A DNA stretch of 64,000 nt from Stenotrophomonas maltophilia (GTDB lineage Bacteria > Pseudomonadota > Gammaproteobacteria > Xanthomonadales > Xanthomonadaceae), in NCBI RefSeq assembly GCF_023518235.1, contig NZ_CP090423.1, positions 4,295,001 to 4,359,000 of the forward strand, in the 5' to 3' direction. Made by a program: the position numbers and the translations under genes. The notes beneath the pieces are model-generated. The model was not told the DNA's origin, ran no database searches, and was given only the letters and a program-made list of their open reading frames with translations. Shown here one piece after another: positions 49,092 through 57,319 of the stretch (positions are counted from its first letter, which is position 1; the number at the start of each line of letters is the position of its first letter).

Positions 49092-49571
49092 ATGTACCGC
49101 ATCATGATGATCGCGTTGTTGCTGGGCCTGTCTGGCGGTGTTGCCGCCAAACCAGAGAAAGCCGCTGTACAGATGGACCGGCAGGCGCCGGTGGCCGAAC
49201 AGATGCGCCAGGTGGAAACCGCTCTGGGCACCCCGGAATACGCTGAACTGTCCCTGGAAGACCGCAACCAGGTGCAGCAGTCGCTGTCGCGCATCCGCCA
49301 GCACATGGGTGAGCGGCAGACCGTGCAGGAACTGCCGCCGCAGTTGCAGACCGAAGTCTTCAACGAGCAGGAGCGGATCAACACCCTGCTGGTGCGCGGG
49401 CACGACGACAGCCGGCAGATCTGCAGGTACGAGCGCACCACCGGCAGCAACATGCCCAAGAGCCGCTGCCTGACGGTGGCCGAGCGGCGCCGTATCGAAG
49501 AGAAGGGCAAGGCGCTGATCAATGACCAGCGCAGCTACAACACCCTCGCACCGCCGCCCGCGGGGCGTTGA
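49092..49571 (+). CDS. Periplasmic hypothetical protein, first of three tandem paralogs
   Basis: A 159 aa protein. The signal peptide MYRIMMIALLLGLSGGVAAK is followed by a helical domain: QAPVAEQMRQVETALGTPEYAELSLEDRNQVQQSLSRI. The segment EVFNEQERINTLLVRGHDDSRQICRYERTTGSNMPKSRCLTVAERRR is shared with the next two genes. Two Cys around the TGSNMP motif probably form a disulfide. GGGAGG precedes the ATG. Function unknown. Confidence 0.82.
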   Translation: MYRIMMIALLLGLSGGVAAKPEKAAVQMDRQAPVAEQMRQVETALGTPEYAELSLEDRNQVQQSLSRIRQHMGERQTVQELPPQLQTEVFNEQERINTLLVRGHDDSRQICRYERTTGSNMPKSRCLTVAERRRIEEKGKALINDQRSYNTLAPPPAGR

Positions 49572-49666
49572 TCGCACCGTCTGTCGGCCTGTGCCGGCGC
49601 TGCCCTGCGGGGCGCCGGTGCGACCGCAGCTCGGACGTTCCACTCATGGATGACATGGAGATAACG

Positions 49667-50149
49667 ATGCAGCGCATGATTTCCCTCACCCTGGTGCTGG
49701 GCCTGGCCCTGGCCACCACCGCCCAGGCCAAATCCGAGAAGGCCAGCGTGAAGCTCGATGGCAGCGCGCCAGTGGCCGAACAGCTGCGCAACGTGGAAAC
49801 CGCCATCAACAGCGACGACTACAGTGAGATCGGGCTGGAAGACAAGAGCCTTGTGCAGCAGGCGGTGGTGCGTATCCGCGACCGGATGGGCGAGCACGAG
49901 CGTGTTGAGCAGCTCAGCCCGAATGACCAGACCGCGGTCTTCAACGACCAGGAAGTGATCAACACGATCCTGACCCGGGCCCGTGCCGACAGCCGCATGG
50001 TCTGCCGCCGCGAGCGCTCGACCGGCAGCAACATGCCGCAGAGCGTCTGCATGACCGTCGCCCAGCGGCGCAAGGCGCAGGAGGACAGCCGCAAGGTGCT
50101 CAATGGCATCCAGAGCTTCCCGGCGGACGACAAGAACTTCAGGCGCTGA
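49667..50149 (+). CDS. Periplasmic hypothetical protein, second tandem paralog
   Basis: A 160 aa protein. The signal peptide is MQRMISLTLVLGLALATTAQ (mature end after AQA). It shares APVAEQLRNVETAI, DDYSEIGLEDKSLVQQAV, AVFNDQEVINTILTRARADSRMVCRRERSTGSNMPQSVCMTV with its neighbours. It is closer to the third copy than to the first. The 95-base gap from the first copy is enough for separate regulation. Confidence 0.82.
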   Translation: MQRMISLTLVLGLALATTAQAKSEKASVKLDGSAPVAEQLRNVETAINSDDYSEIGLEDKSLVQQAVVRIRDRMGEHERVEQLSPNDQTAVFNDQEVINTILTRARADSRMVCRRERSTGSNMPQSVCMTVAQRRKAQEDSRKVLNGIQSFPADDKNFRR

Positions 50150-50264
50150 TGGTTGGCGTTCTGGCAGGGCCCCGCCAACGGTCACCCTGCCGTGCGTCCC
50201 TTGTGAACGCATCGGTGGAACCGTAAAGTCGGGGCCCTATTCACGGACGAACATGGAGCTCGTC

Positions 50265-50726
50265 ATGTACCGCACCACCACGCTCGCGCTGATGCTTTCC
50301 CTGGGCCTGGCAGCCACTGTGCAGGCCAAGGCACAGAAGGAGGCCGTACGCATGGACGCCACCACGCCGGTCTCCGAGCAGATCCGCCGCGTTGAAACGG
50401 CCATGGGCAGCGAGGACTACAGCGAGATCGGCCTGGAAGACAAAAGCCGCGTGCAGCAGGCGCTGAACCGGATCAAGGTCAAGATGAACGGCCGCGAGAA
50501 GGTTGACGAGCTGGCAGCGCAGGAGCGCACGGACGTCTTCAACGAGCAGGAGATCGTCAACACGATCATGAGCCGGGCCCAGGCCGACAGCCGCATGATC
50601 TGCCGCCGCGAGCGCCTGACCGGCAGCAACATGCCCCAGAGCGTGTGCCTGACCGTGGCCCAGCGCCGCAAGGCCCAGGACGACAGCCGCCAGGCACTGA
50701 CCGACCAGCAGCGCCTCAGCCGCTGA
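50265..50726 (+). CDS. Periplasmic hypothetical protein, third tandem paralog
   Basis: A 153 aa protein. The start MYRTTTLALMLSLGLAATVQ was chosen because GGAG lies 6 nt upstream; an in-frame ATG 12 nt earlier has none. The mature part repeats the same blocks (EDYSEIGLEDKSRVQQALNRI, VFNEQEIVNTIMSRAQADSRMICRRERLTGSNMPQSVCLTV). It ends before a two-component operon. Confidence 0.82.
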   Translation: MYRTTTLALMLSLGLAATVQAKAQKEAVRMDATTPVSEQIRRVETAMGSEDYSEIGLEDKSRVQQALNRIKVKMNGREKVDELAAQERTDVFNEQEIVNTIMSRAQADSRMICRRERLTGSNMPQSVCLTVAQRRKAQDDSRQALTDQQRLSR

Positions 50727-50815
50727 GCGGTGCCCACGGGGGCCTATCCGCCTCGTGCCTTCGGTACGAAATGTTAAGACTGGAACCTGTATCGTTCAGC
50801 AGGTAGACGTCGCGT

Positions 50816-50846
50816 CCACCGCCCCCAGGCCATTCTGGGGCGGTGG
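50816..50846. repeat. Inverted repeat in the leader of the response regulator gene
   Basis: CCACCGCCCC and GGGGCGGTGG form a perfect 10 bp stem with an 11-base loop, about 40 bases before the response regulator start. Without a T tract it may act as a leader hairpin or a protein-binding palindrome. Confidence 0.6.
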
Positions 50847-50885
50847 GCCTGGCCCCCGACGACCCTTCAAGAACCAGAGGTTCCA

Positions 50886-51563
50886 GTGCGCATTCTCGTA
50901 ATCGAAGACAACAGCGACATCGCCGCCAACCTTGGCGACTACCTTGAGGATCGTGGCCACACCGTGGACTTCGCTGCCGACGGCGTGACCGGCCTGCACC
51001 TGGCGGTGGTCCACGAGTTCGACGCCATCGTGCTGGATCTCAACCTGCCGGGCATGGATGGCATTGAAGTGTGCCGCAAGCTGCGCAACGAAGCGCGCAA
51101 GCAGACCCCGGTGCTGATGCTGACCGCGCGTGATTCGCTGGACAACAAGCTGGCCGGTTTCGACTCCGGCGCCGACGACTACCTGATCAAGCCGTTCGCG
51201 CTGCAGGAAGTGGAAGTGCGCTTGAACGCGCTGTCGCGACGCGGCAAGGGCGTGCAGACCCGCGTGCTGGAGACCGGCGATCTGGAATACAACCTGGACA
51301 CGCTGGAAGTGCGCCGCCAGGGCAAGCTGCTGCAGCTCAACCCGACCGCGCTGAAGATCCTGCAGGCACTGATGGAAGCGGCCCCGGCCGTGGTGACCCG
51401 CCAAGAACTGGAAACCCGCGTGTGGGGCGAAGAACTGCCCGACTCGGATTCGCTGCGCGTGCATATCCATGGCCTGCGCGCCGTGGTCGACAAGCCCTTT
51501 GAAGTGCCGCTGATCCAGACCCGCCATGGCATCGGATACCGCATCGCCACCCCGGAAGCCTGA
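50886..51563 (+). CDS. Two-component response regulator, OmpR/PhoB family
   Basis: A 225 aa regulator. The receiver domain has the acidic pair in IEDNSD, phosphorylated Asp in DAIVLDLNLPGMDG, Thr in MLTARD and Lys in DYLIKPF. The C-terminal winged helix (LETGDLEYNLDTLEVRRQGKLLQLNPTALKILQAL; RVWGEELPDSDSLRVHIHGLRAVVD) matches OmpR-type output domains. The adjacent histidine kinase starts 4 nt later. In Xanthomonas an equivalent pair near the pil cluster has been called VgrRS/ColRS; orthology is a guess from position. Confidence 0.93.
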   Translation: MRILVIEDNSDIAANLGDYLEDRGHTVDFAADGVTGLHLAVVHEFDAIVLDLNLPGMDGIEVCRKLRNEARKQTPVLMLTARDSLDNKLAGFDSGADDYLIKPFALQEVEVRLNALSRRGKGVQTRVLETGDLEYNLDTLEVRRQGKLLQLNPTALKILQALMEAAPAVVTRQELETRVWGEELPDSDSLRVHIHGLRAVVDKPFEVPLIQTRHGIGYRIATPEA

Positions 51564-51567
51564 TTCC

Positions 51568-52896
51568 GTGGCAACCAAGGGGGAGCGCCGACGTACGCCC
51601 TATCGGCGGCGTCTGCGCAGCCGCATCATCGTTTCATTCGTGTTGTTGGGCTTCTGCCTGACGACACTGTTCGCCTTCGCCACCAACTGGGCCCGCATGC
51701 GGGTGGAAAACCAGCTGGTGGAGGATGTGATCAACCACAACATCGAAGAGTACGCACGCCGCTTCTACGAGCATCCTGGTCGGAATCCGGCAGTGCCGGT
51801 ACAGCAGATCCGGGCCTACGCGTACTCGGCCGACAAGTTCGACAAGGCGCGCGAGTCCTGGCCGCAGTGGGCCGACCTGCAGAACGGCAACTACAACCTC
51901 AGTGGCACCGACGAACAGGGGCAGCCCTACGCCTACAAGCTCGCGGTGCGCAAGGCCGATGACGCCTGGTTCTTCCTCGCCTATGACATGACCGACAGCG
52001 TGCGCGGTGGCAAGCAGCTCAACCGCGCGCTGGTGTTGTCGGTGCTGGTGTTCAGCGTGCTGTCGCTGGTGCTCGGCTGGTGGTCGGCCTCGAAGGTGAT
52101 GAAGCCGGTGTCGGATCTGGCGGCGCGGCTGCGTGCCTACCGTGGCGGCACCAGTGATCCGGAGCCCTTGGCGCCGCGCTTCCCCGATGATGAAGTGGGG
52201 CAGCTGGCACAGGCGCTGGACGACTACTCCTCGCGGCTGACCGAAGTGGTACAGCGTGACCGCGAGTTCAACGCCGACGTCAGCCACGAGCTGCGCACGC
52301 CGCTGGCGGTGATCCGTGGCGCCACCGAACTGCTGCTGACCCGCCCCGGGCTGGACGAGAAGGTGCTGCAGCGCCTGCAGCGCATCCAGCGTGCCGAACA
52401 GCAATGCAGCGATCTGATTGGCGCGCTGCTGCTGCTGTCGCGCAACGAGCGCGGGCAAGGCACCAGCAACGTGGCCCGCGTGGCCGAGCAGCTGCTGGAT
52501 GCACACCGCGCGCAGCTGGGCGGCAAGCCGCTGGAGCTGGCGCTGGAAGGCGAGCGTGATCTGGTGATCGACGCACCCGAAGCCGCACTGTCGGTGGCGC
52601 TGGGCAACCTGATCGGCAACGCGGTGAAGTATTCCCAGGATGGCGAAGTGCGCGTGCATGTGGGCGCCAACGCCGTCTCGGTGACCGACAGCGGTCCGGG
52701 CCTGAGCGAGGAAGACGCGGCCAAGCTGTTCCAGCGTGGCTACCGCGGTACCCACGCGGGCCATTCGCAGGGCGGCGGCATCGGCCTGTCGATCGTCAGC
52801 CGCCTGTGCGACCTGTACGGCTGGCAGGTGAGTGTGCGGCCCGGTGGCCAGCGCGGCGTGATCGCCACACTGACGTTCTCGCCCAAGCCGCTGTAA
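51568..52896 (+). CDS. Two-component sensor histidine kinase
   Basis: A 442 aa inner membrane kinase, GTG start. Transmembrane helix 1 (IIVSFVLLGFCLTTLFAFAT), a periplasmic sensor of about 110 residues, and helix 2 (ALVLSVLVFSVLSLVLGWW) are followed by a HAMP-like linker. Then come the H box with phospho-acceptor His in ADVSHELRTPLAVI, N box (LGNLIGNAVKYS), G1 box (VTDSGPGLSEED) and G2 box (GGGIGLSIVSRL). It phosphorylates the upstream regulator. The sensed signal is not evident from the sensor sequence. Confidence 0.93.
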   Translation: MATKGERRRTPYRRRLRSRIIVSFVLLGFCLTTLFAFATNWARMRVENQLVEDVINHNIEEYARRFYEHPGRNPAVPVQQIRAYAYSADKFDKARESWPQWADLQNGNYNLSGTDEQGQPYAYKLAVRKADDAWFFLAYDMTDSVRGGKQLNRALVLSVLVFSVLSLVLGWWSASKVMKPVSDLAARLRAYRGGTSDPEPLAPRFPDDEVGQLAQALDDYSSRLTEVVQRDREFNADVSHELRTPLAVIRGATELLLTRPGLDEKVLQRLQRIQRAEQQCSDLIGALLLLSRNERGQGTSNVARVAEQLLDAHRAQLGGKPLELALEGERDLVIDAPEAALSVALGNLIGNAVKYSQDGEVRVHVGANAVSVTDSGPGLSEEDAAKLFQRGYRGTHAGHSQGGGIGLSIVSRLCDLYGWQVSVRPGGQRGVIATLTFSPKPL

Positions 52897-52938
52897 CGGC
52901 GGCGTGGCCGACCCGGGTTGGCACATGACGCTGCCCTG

Positions 52939-53010
52939 GTAGGTGCCAACCTGGGTTGGCATTGATGCCCGGTACTCGGCATCGGCCATCCACGCATGGC
53001 GTGGATCTAC
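52939..53010. repeat. Two GTAG-type REP palindromes (SMAG-like)
   Basis: At 52939-52961 a GTAG-led palindrome (GTAGGTGCCAACC / GGTTGGCA) and at 52985-53010, on the minus strand, another beginning GTAGATCCACGC with GCGTGGAT. The two are in opposite orientation, 23 bases apart, as in a BIME-like pair. They resemble the SMAG family of S. maltophilia. Confidence 0.78.
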
Positions 53011-53162
53011 CGGAACATGACTGTTTCCGCCTGCCTCGGCGTGCGGTGGCTCACGGTTCCGAGCACCCGCACCCTCGTTGACGCGTTTGCCTCCTGACGG
53101 GCCGAAGCGCAGATGGCCAGATGCCAGTGTCGGATCGTCCGTCGCCTGCCAGGAGCCTCCTT

Positions 53163-53579
53163 GTGTCACACCATGCCCGTTACCCGAACCTGCACCAGTT
53201 GGTTGGCGATTCGGTCAGCCAGCTCTCCACCGCGGTCGCCCAGCGCGTCGAGGATGTGCTGTCCCGGCCCGATGGCCTGATGCCGATCCTGATGGCACAG
53301 ATGGACGTCGACGGCTTCACCGCAGACGCTGCGCGGCGCGCCGGCTTGAAGCCCCCGCAGGCCGGCACCCCGGCCGGCTTGAGGCACACCGTGGCAGGCA
53401 TCTCCACCTTGACCCGGATGATGTATGCCGCGCATATCGCGCGCACCCGCGGAGGTCCGTTGCAGGTCGTGCCACCGGATGCCATCGAAGGCCTGCTGTT
53501 GGCCGCGCGCGAGCTGACCTGCTACGCGCAGCAGCAATTGCAGGCCGAAATGGCCCGTGGCGCAGCAACCCTGCAATAG
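53163..53579 (+). CDS. Hypothetical protein, 138 aa
   Basis: The GTG start at 53163 has an AGGAG ribosome site; an upstream in-frame ATG has none. The product is mostly helical: HQLVGDSVSQLSTAVAQRVEDVLSRPDGLMPILMAQMDVDGF, TRMMYAAHIARTRGG and ARELTCYAQQQLQAEM. No family is recognised. It is convergent with coaE. Confidence 0.68.
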   Translation: MSHHARYPNLHQLVGDSVSQLSTAVAQRVEDVLSRPDGLMPILMAQMDVDGFTADAARRAGLKPPQAGTPAGLRHTVAGISTLTRMMYAAHIARTRGGPLQVVPPDAIEGLLLAARELTCYAQQQLQAEMARGAATLQ

Positions 53580-53644
53580 CTGCGGCAAGCCTGCGCGCGG
53601 ATTCGGAACGCCTCAGATCCAGGACGCGCGCTGGATGCGCCTGG

Positions 53645-53669
53645 GTAGTGCCGGCCGCTGGCCGGCAAC
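53645..53669. repeat. GTAG-type REP palindrome (SMAG-like)
   Basis: GTAGTGCCGGCC-GCT-GGCCGGCAAC. It lies between two convergent genes and 6 bases from the coaE stop, where it could act as an mRNA 3' end structure. Confidence 0.8.
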
Positions 53670-53674
53670 CCGCC

Positions 53675-54286
53675 TCAGCCCCCGGCCAGCCCCAGGTACT
53701 GCGCATGCAGGTGTTCCACCTGCGCTTGCAGGTCGTCCGGCTGCCCATCATTGACCACCACGTCATCGGCCAGTGCCTGGCGCTGTGTGCGGCTGGCCTG
53801 GGCGGCAATCATGCGGTCGGCCAGCGCGGCATCGATGCCGTCGCGTTGCATCAGGCGGGCGTGCTGCACCCCTTCCGGTGCATCCACCAGCAGCACCCGG
53901 TCCAGCCATGGGTAGGCTTTCCGGCCACCCACCTCGGTCAGCAGCGGAATGGCCGCAATCGCATAAGGGCTCCGGGCCTGTTCGCACTGCTGCTGCATCA
54001 GCCGGCGGATGGCCGGGTGGGTGATGGCTTCCAGCGCCGCCCGTTCCGCCGGGTCGGCGAAGACATGGGCGCGCAGCCGGGCCCGGTCCAGTTGGCCATC
54101 GGGCAGAAGCATCCCGGCGCCGAAACGCGCGGTAATCTGCGCCAGGGCCGGGCTGCCGGCCTCCACCACCGCGCGGGCGGCCAGATCGGCGTCGGCCACC
54201 ACGATGCCCAGCGCCTCGAAGCGCCGGGTCACTTCACTCTTGCCGGCGGCGATGCCACCGGTCAGGCCCACCACATAACGGCTCAT
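53675..54286 (-). CDS. coaE: Dephospho-CoA kinase
   Basis: A 203 aa protein that catalyses the last step of coenzyme A synthesis. The P-loop GLTGGIAAGKSEV is followed by VADADLAARAVVEAGSPAL, ITHPAIRRLM and LLTEVGGRKAYPWLDRVLLVD with QRDGIDAALADRMIAAQAS, all typical of CoaE. It lies downstream of pilD in the pil operon with 11 bases between, a conserved arrangement in many gammaproteobacteria. Confidence 0.95.
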   Translation of the reverse strand: MSRYVVGLTGGIAAGKSEVTRRFEALGIVVADADLAARAVVEAGSPALAQITARFGAGMLLPDGQLDRARLRAHVFADPAERAALEAITHPAIRRLMQQQCEQARSPYAIAAIPLLTEVGGRKAYPWLDRVLLVDAPEGVQHARLMQRDGIDAALADRMIAAQASRTQRQALADDVVVNDGQPDDLQAQVEHLHAQYLGLAGG

Positions 54287-54297
54287 GGGGGATCCCC

Positions 54298-55161
54298 TCA
54301 GCGCAGCCCGCTCAACACCAGGTAATGCTCCACCAGCGGCGCGCCCCACATGAAGTAGAGCCAGCCGGCGATGGCCAGGTACGGGCCGAACGGAATCGGG
54401 GTGGCGCGGTCACGGCCGCGGCTGTACAGCCAGATCGAGCCGATGATGGCGCCCAGCACCGAAGACAGCAGGATGATCGGCAGGATGCCCTTCAGCCCGC
54501 TCCAGGCGCCGAGGGCCGCCAGCAGCTTGAAATCGCCGTGGCCCATGCCTTCCTTGCCGGTCAGCTGCTTGAACAGCCACCAGACCGTCCACAGCGACAG
54601 GTAGCCCACCGCCGCGCCCACCAGGGCGGGCTTGGCTGGCATGTACAGGTTGTCGATGCTGCCTATCAGGCCCAGCCACATCAGCGGCAGGGTCAGCTGG
54701 TCCGGAAGCAGCTGGGTGCGCAGGTCGATGCCGGACAGGGCGACCAGGAAACAGGTCAGCACGATGGCGCCGAAGCCCTGCCAGCCGAAGCCGAACTGCC
54801 AGACGCAGGCCAGCACCAGCACAGCGGTCAGCGCCTCCACCAGCGGGTACTGCAGTGAGATGGGGGCCTTGCAGTGGCGGCATTTACCCCCCTGAACGAG
54901 CCAGCTGAACAGGGGGATGTTCTCGTACCAGCTCAGCTTGTGCTTGCAGTGGGGGCAGTGCGAGGGCTCCACCACGATCCCCGGCGGTGGTGGCTCGTAG
55001 AAGTCCGGTTCTTCCAGCACCTCGCGCGCGTCGCGCTTCCACTGCCACTCCAGCCGCTTGGGCAGGCGCAGGATGACCACGTTGAGGAAACTGCCCAGCA
55101 GCAGTCCAAAAGCGGCCGCGGCGGGATAGCCAAGGCCGGGGTGCTGGTCGAGAAATGCCAT
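54298..55161 (-). CDS. pilD: Type IV prepilin peptidase / N-methyltransferase
   Basis: A 287 aa polytopic inner membrane aspartic protease. It cleaves prepilins after Gly and methylates the new Phe. An N-terminal zinc-binding loop has two CxxC pairs (CPHCKHKLSWYENIPL; CRHCKAP); catalytic Asp residues are in SGIDLRTQLLPDQLTLP and in GMGHGDFKLLAALGAW. About eight membrane segments are visible. It should process PilA and the type II secretion pseudopilins. Confidence 0.96.
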   Translation of the reverse strand: MAFLDQHPGLGYPAAAAFGLLLGSFLNVVILRLPKRLEWQWKRDAREVLEEPDFYEPPPPGIVVEPSHCPHCKHKLSWYENIPLFSWLVQGGKCRHCKAPISLQYPLVEALTAVLVLACVWQFGFGWQGFGAIVLTCFLVALSGIDLRTQLLPDQLTLPLMWLGLIGSIDNLYMPAKPALVGAAVGYLSLWTVWWLFKQLTGKEGMGHGDFKLLAALGAWSGLKGILPIILLSSVLGAIIGSIWLYSRGRDRATPIPFGPYLAIAGWLYFMWGAPLVEHYLVLSGLR

Positions 55162-55169
55162 TGATGCCT

Positions 55170-56429
55170 TTAGCCGACGACGGCGCCGAGTTTGAAGATG
55201 GGCAGGTACATCGCGATGACCAAGCCACCGACAATGGTACCAATGAACACCATGATCATCGGTTCGAGCAGGCTGCTCAAGGCATCCACGGCATTGTTCA
55301 CTTCCTGCTCGTAGTATTCAGCCACCTTGAACAGCATGGCATCCAGGGCGCCGGCCTCTTCACCGATGCCGGTCATCTGGATGACCATGTGCGGGAACAG
55401 GTTCAGCTGCTTCATGGCCATGTTGACCGGGTAGCCGACCGACACGTCGTCGCGCATGCGCAGCACGGCGTCGCCATAGACCTTGTTGCCGGTGGCGCCG
55501 GCCACGATGCCCAGCGCCTCCACCAGCGGCACGCCGGCCTTGAAGGTCACCGCCGTGGTGCGGGCGAAGCGGGCGATGGCGCTGTTGTGCATGATCTGGC
55601 CGATCACCGGCACCTTCAGCACCAGCCGGTCGACGGTGTGCTGCATCTTCTCCGAGCGCCGGTAGGTCATGGCAATGGCCACCACCGCACCGATCACCAC
55701 AATGGCGATCAGCCACCACCAGGACACCATGAACCGCGACAGGTTCACCACCATCTGGGTGAACGCCGGCAGGTCGGCGCCGAAGCTCTGGAAGACCTCC
55801 TCGAACTGCGGCACCACCCACACCAGCAGGATGGTGCTGACCAGGAACGCCACCACCAGCACCATGGCCGGGTAGAACAGGGCCTTCTTGATCTTGCCCT
55901 TCAGCGCTTCGATGTTCTCCTTGTAGGAGGCAATCGTGTCCAGCACGGTTTCCAGCACACCGGCGCTCTCGCCGGCGCGGACCAGGTTGCGGTAGAGCTC
56001 GTCGAACTGCACCGGATGGCGGCTGATGGCCTCGTACAGCGAGGAACCGCCCTCGATGTCGGCGCGGATGCCGTCCACCATCTTCTTCATGCGCGGGTTC
56101 TTGTGCCCGCTGCCGATGATTTCCAGCGCCGAGACGATCGGCACGCCGGACTTCATCATGGTGGCCATCTGCCGGCTGAAGAAGGCGATGTCCTTGGGCG
56201 TCACCGGCTTGCCGGCGGCACCGAACAACGGCTTCGGCTTGGGCTTGACCTGGCCCGGGTTGATGCCCTGCTTGCGCAGTTCGGCACGCAGCAGGTTGGC
56301 GTTCTTGGCCAACTGCTCGCCCTTCATCTTGATGCCCCGCTTGTCGGTCCCCTCCCAGACAAACGGTTGCAGCTCCATCGTGGCACGGGCCACGGGCTCT
56401 TTCTTGATCGCACTGCGACTGACAGACAT
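55170..56429 (-). CDS. pilC: Type IV pilus inner membrane platform protein
   Basis: A 419 aa protein. The two repeated GspF domains each have a helical cytoplasmic part and membrane helices: ITPKDIAFFSRQ-like VTPKDIAFFSRQMATMMKSGVPIVSALEI, then FARTTAVTFKAGVPLVEALGIVAGATGN, with membrane segments near MVLVVAFLVSTILLVWVVP, WWLIAIVVIGAVVAIAM and MVFIGTIVGGLVIAMYLP. It couples PilB to pilus growth. The start MSVSRSAIKKEPVARATMEL follows a GGGGAG site. It is divergent from pilA. Confidence 0.95.
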   Translation of the reverse strand: MSVSRSAIKKEPVARATMELQPFVWEGTDKRGIKMKGEQLAKNANLLRAELRKQGINPGQVKPKPKPLFGAAGKPVTPKDIAFFSRQMATMMKSGVPIVSALEIIGSGHKNPRMKKMVDGIRADIEGGSSLYEAISRHPVQFDELYRNLVRAGESAGVLETVLDTIASYKENIEALKGKIKKALFYPAMVLVVAFLVSTILLVWVVPQFEEVFQSFGADLPAFTQMVVNLSRFMVSWWWLIAIVVIGAVVAIAMTYRRSEKMQHTVDRLVLKVPVIGQIMHNSAIARFARTTAVTFKAGVPLVEALGIVAGATGNKVYGDAVLRMRDDVSVGYPVNMAMKQLNLFPHMVIQMTGIGEEAGALDAMLFKVAEYYEQEVNNAVDALSSLLEPMIMVFIGTIVGGLVIAMYLPIFKLGAVVG

Positions 56430-56555
56430 GTTGGCTCCCCAAGGCCCGCCATCCCCAGGCGGGCATCCTGACCGGCGATGGTAGCCGGTTCGGGGCCGTC
56501 CGGGGAGCCCGCTGGCGTGACGCTGCGCAGGGTTTTCGACCTGCCGAGACGAAAG

Positions 56556-56572
56556 GTGACGTACCGCGTCAC
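56556..56572. promoter_or_regulatory. Palindrome in the pilC-pilA intergenic region
   Basis: GTGACG-TACCG-CGTCAC, a 6 bp perfect inverted repeat about 110 bases upstream of the sigma-54 promoter. This is a typical distance for an enhancer site, possibly for PilR or a CRP/Clp-type regulator. The factor is not known from sequence. Confidence 0.5.
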
Positions 56573-56672
56573 ATTGCCGCGTCCATCGCAGATTCGACGC
56601 GGGGGGGTTCCCATCCGCGAAATTGCTGCCATCATTGGCGCGGGGAAATCGGGGAGACGCTGCCATGGGAGA

Positions 56673-56688
56673 TTGGCACGTTACCTGC
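56673..56688 (+). promoter_or_regulatory. Sigma-54 promoter of pilA
   Basis: TTGGCACG-N4-CTGC keeps the invariant GG (-24) and GC (-12) elements with correct spacing and matches TTGGCACG fully. It lies about 100 bases before the pilA ATG. PilR, whose gene is at the right end of the window, is the expected activator. Confidence 0.88.
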
Positions 56689-56790
56689 GTCGATCCACCC
56701 GCGGGGACGGGCAGCCTGCTCATCCGGTCATCTGGCCGGCCGGCCGTCGGCCCCGACATCAACCACCACTCATCTTGGGGATGTACCACC

Positions 56791-57228
56791 ATGAAGAACC
56801 AGAAGGGCTTCACCCTGATCGAACTGATGATCGTCGTTGCGATCATCGCCATCCTGGCCGCCATCGCGCTGCCGGCTTACTCGAACTACACCAAGAAGGC
56901 CAAGGTCTCGGAAGTGATCCTGGCGGCTTCTTCGCTGCGTACCGACCTGTCGGAATACGTGGCCAGCAACAACAAGCTGCCGGACAACAAGTGGCAGCCG
57001 GACTTCCAGCCGACCAAGTATGTGAAGTCGCTGTCGTGGGATGGCAAGGCCATCATCGCCGAGGCTCAGGCGATTGGTGACGGCAACATCGACGGCAAGA
57101 CCATCACCCTGACCCCGGACTCCAGCAAGGTGGCCAACGGCGTGATCCCGGAATGGACCTGCGAAGGCTCGATCGACACCAAGTTCCGCCCGGGTTCCTG
57201 CCAGGGCAAGCCGGCAGCCTCGCTGTAA
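56791..57228 (+). CDS. pilA: Major type IV pilin
   Basis: A 145 aa type IVa pilin. A short leader MKNQKG is cut by PilD before Phe (KG/FTLIELMIVVAIIAILAAIALPAY), and Glu5 of the mature protein is present. The globular domain includes SLRTDLSEYVASNNKLPDN and ends with two Cys (WTCEGSID, GSCQGKPA) forming the D-loop. It is preceded by a sigma-54 promoter and followed by a terminator, so it is transcribed alone. Confidence 0.96.
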   Translation: MKNQKGFTLIELMIVVAIIAILAAIALPAYSNYTKKAKVSEVILAASSLRTDLSEYVASNNKLPDNKWQPDFQPTKYVKSLSWDGKAIIAEAQAIGDGNIDGKTITLTPDSSKVANGVIPEWTCEGSIDTKFRPGSCQGKPAASL

Positions 57229-57253
57229 GCGCTGCGGCTGAGTGCGATTGAAG

Positions 57254-57280
57254 AAGGCCCCGTGCGAACGGGGCCTTTTT
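57254..57280 (+). terminator. Terminator after pilA
   Basis: AAGGCCCCGT-GCGA-ACGGGGCCTTTTTG, a strong rho-independent terminator that isolates pilA from the downstream gene. Confidence 0.92.
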
Positions 57281-57319
57281 GTTTGTTGATTGCGTGGAAT
57301 CCTGATCTGGAGGTGCTCC

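Noticed and set aside
55155..56471. Long plus-strand frame antisense to pilC
   Set aside because: It is His/Gln/Arg-rich, the usual shadow of a high-GC gene in the opposite frame; pilC on the minus strand is unmistakable.
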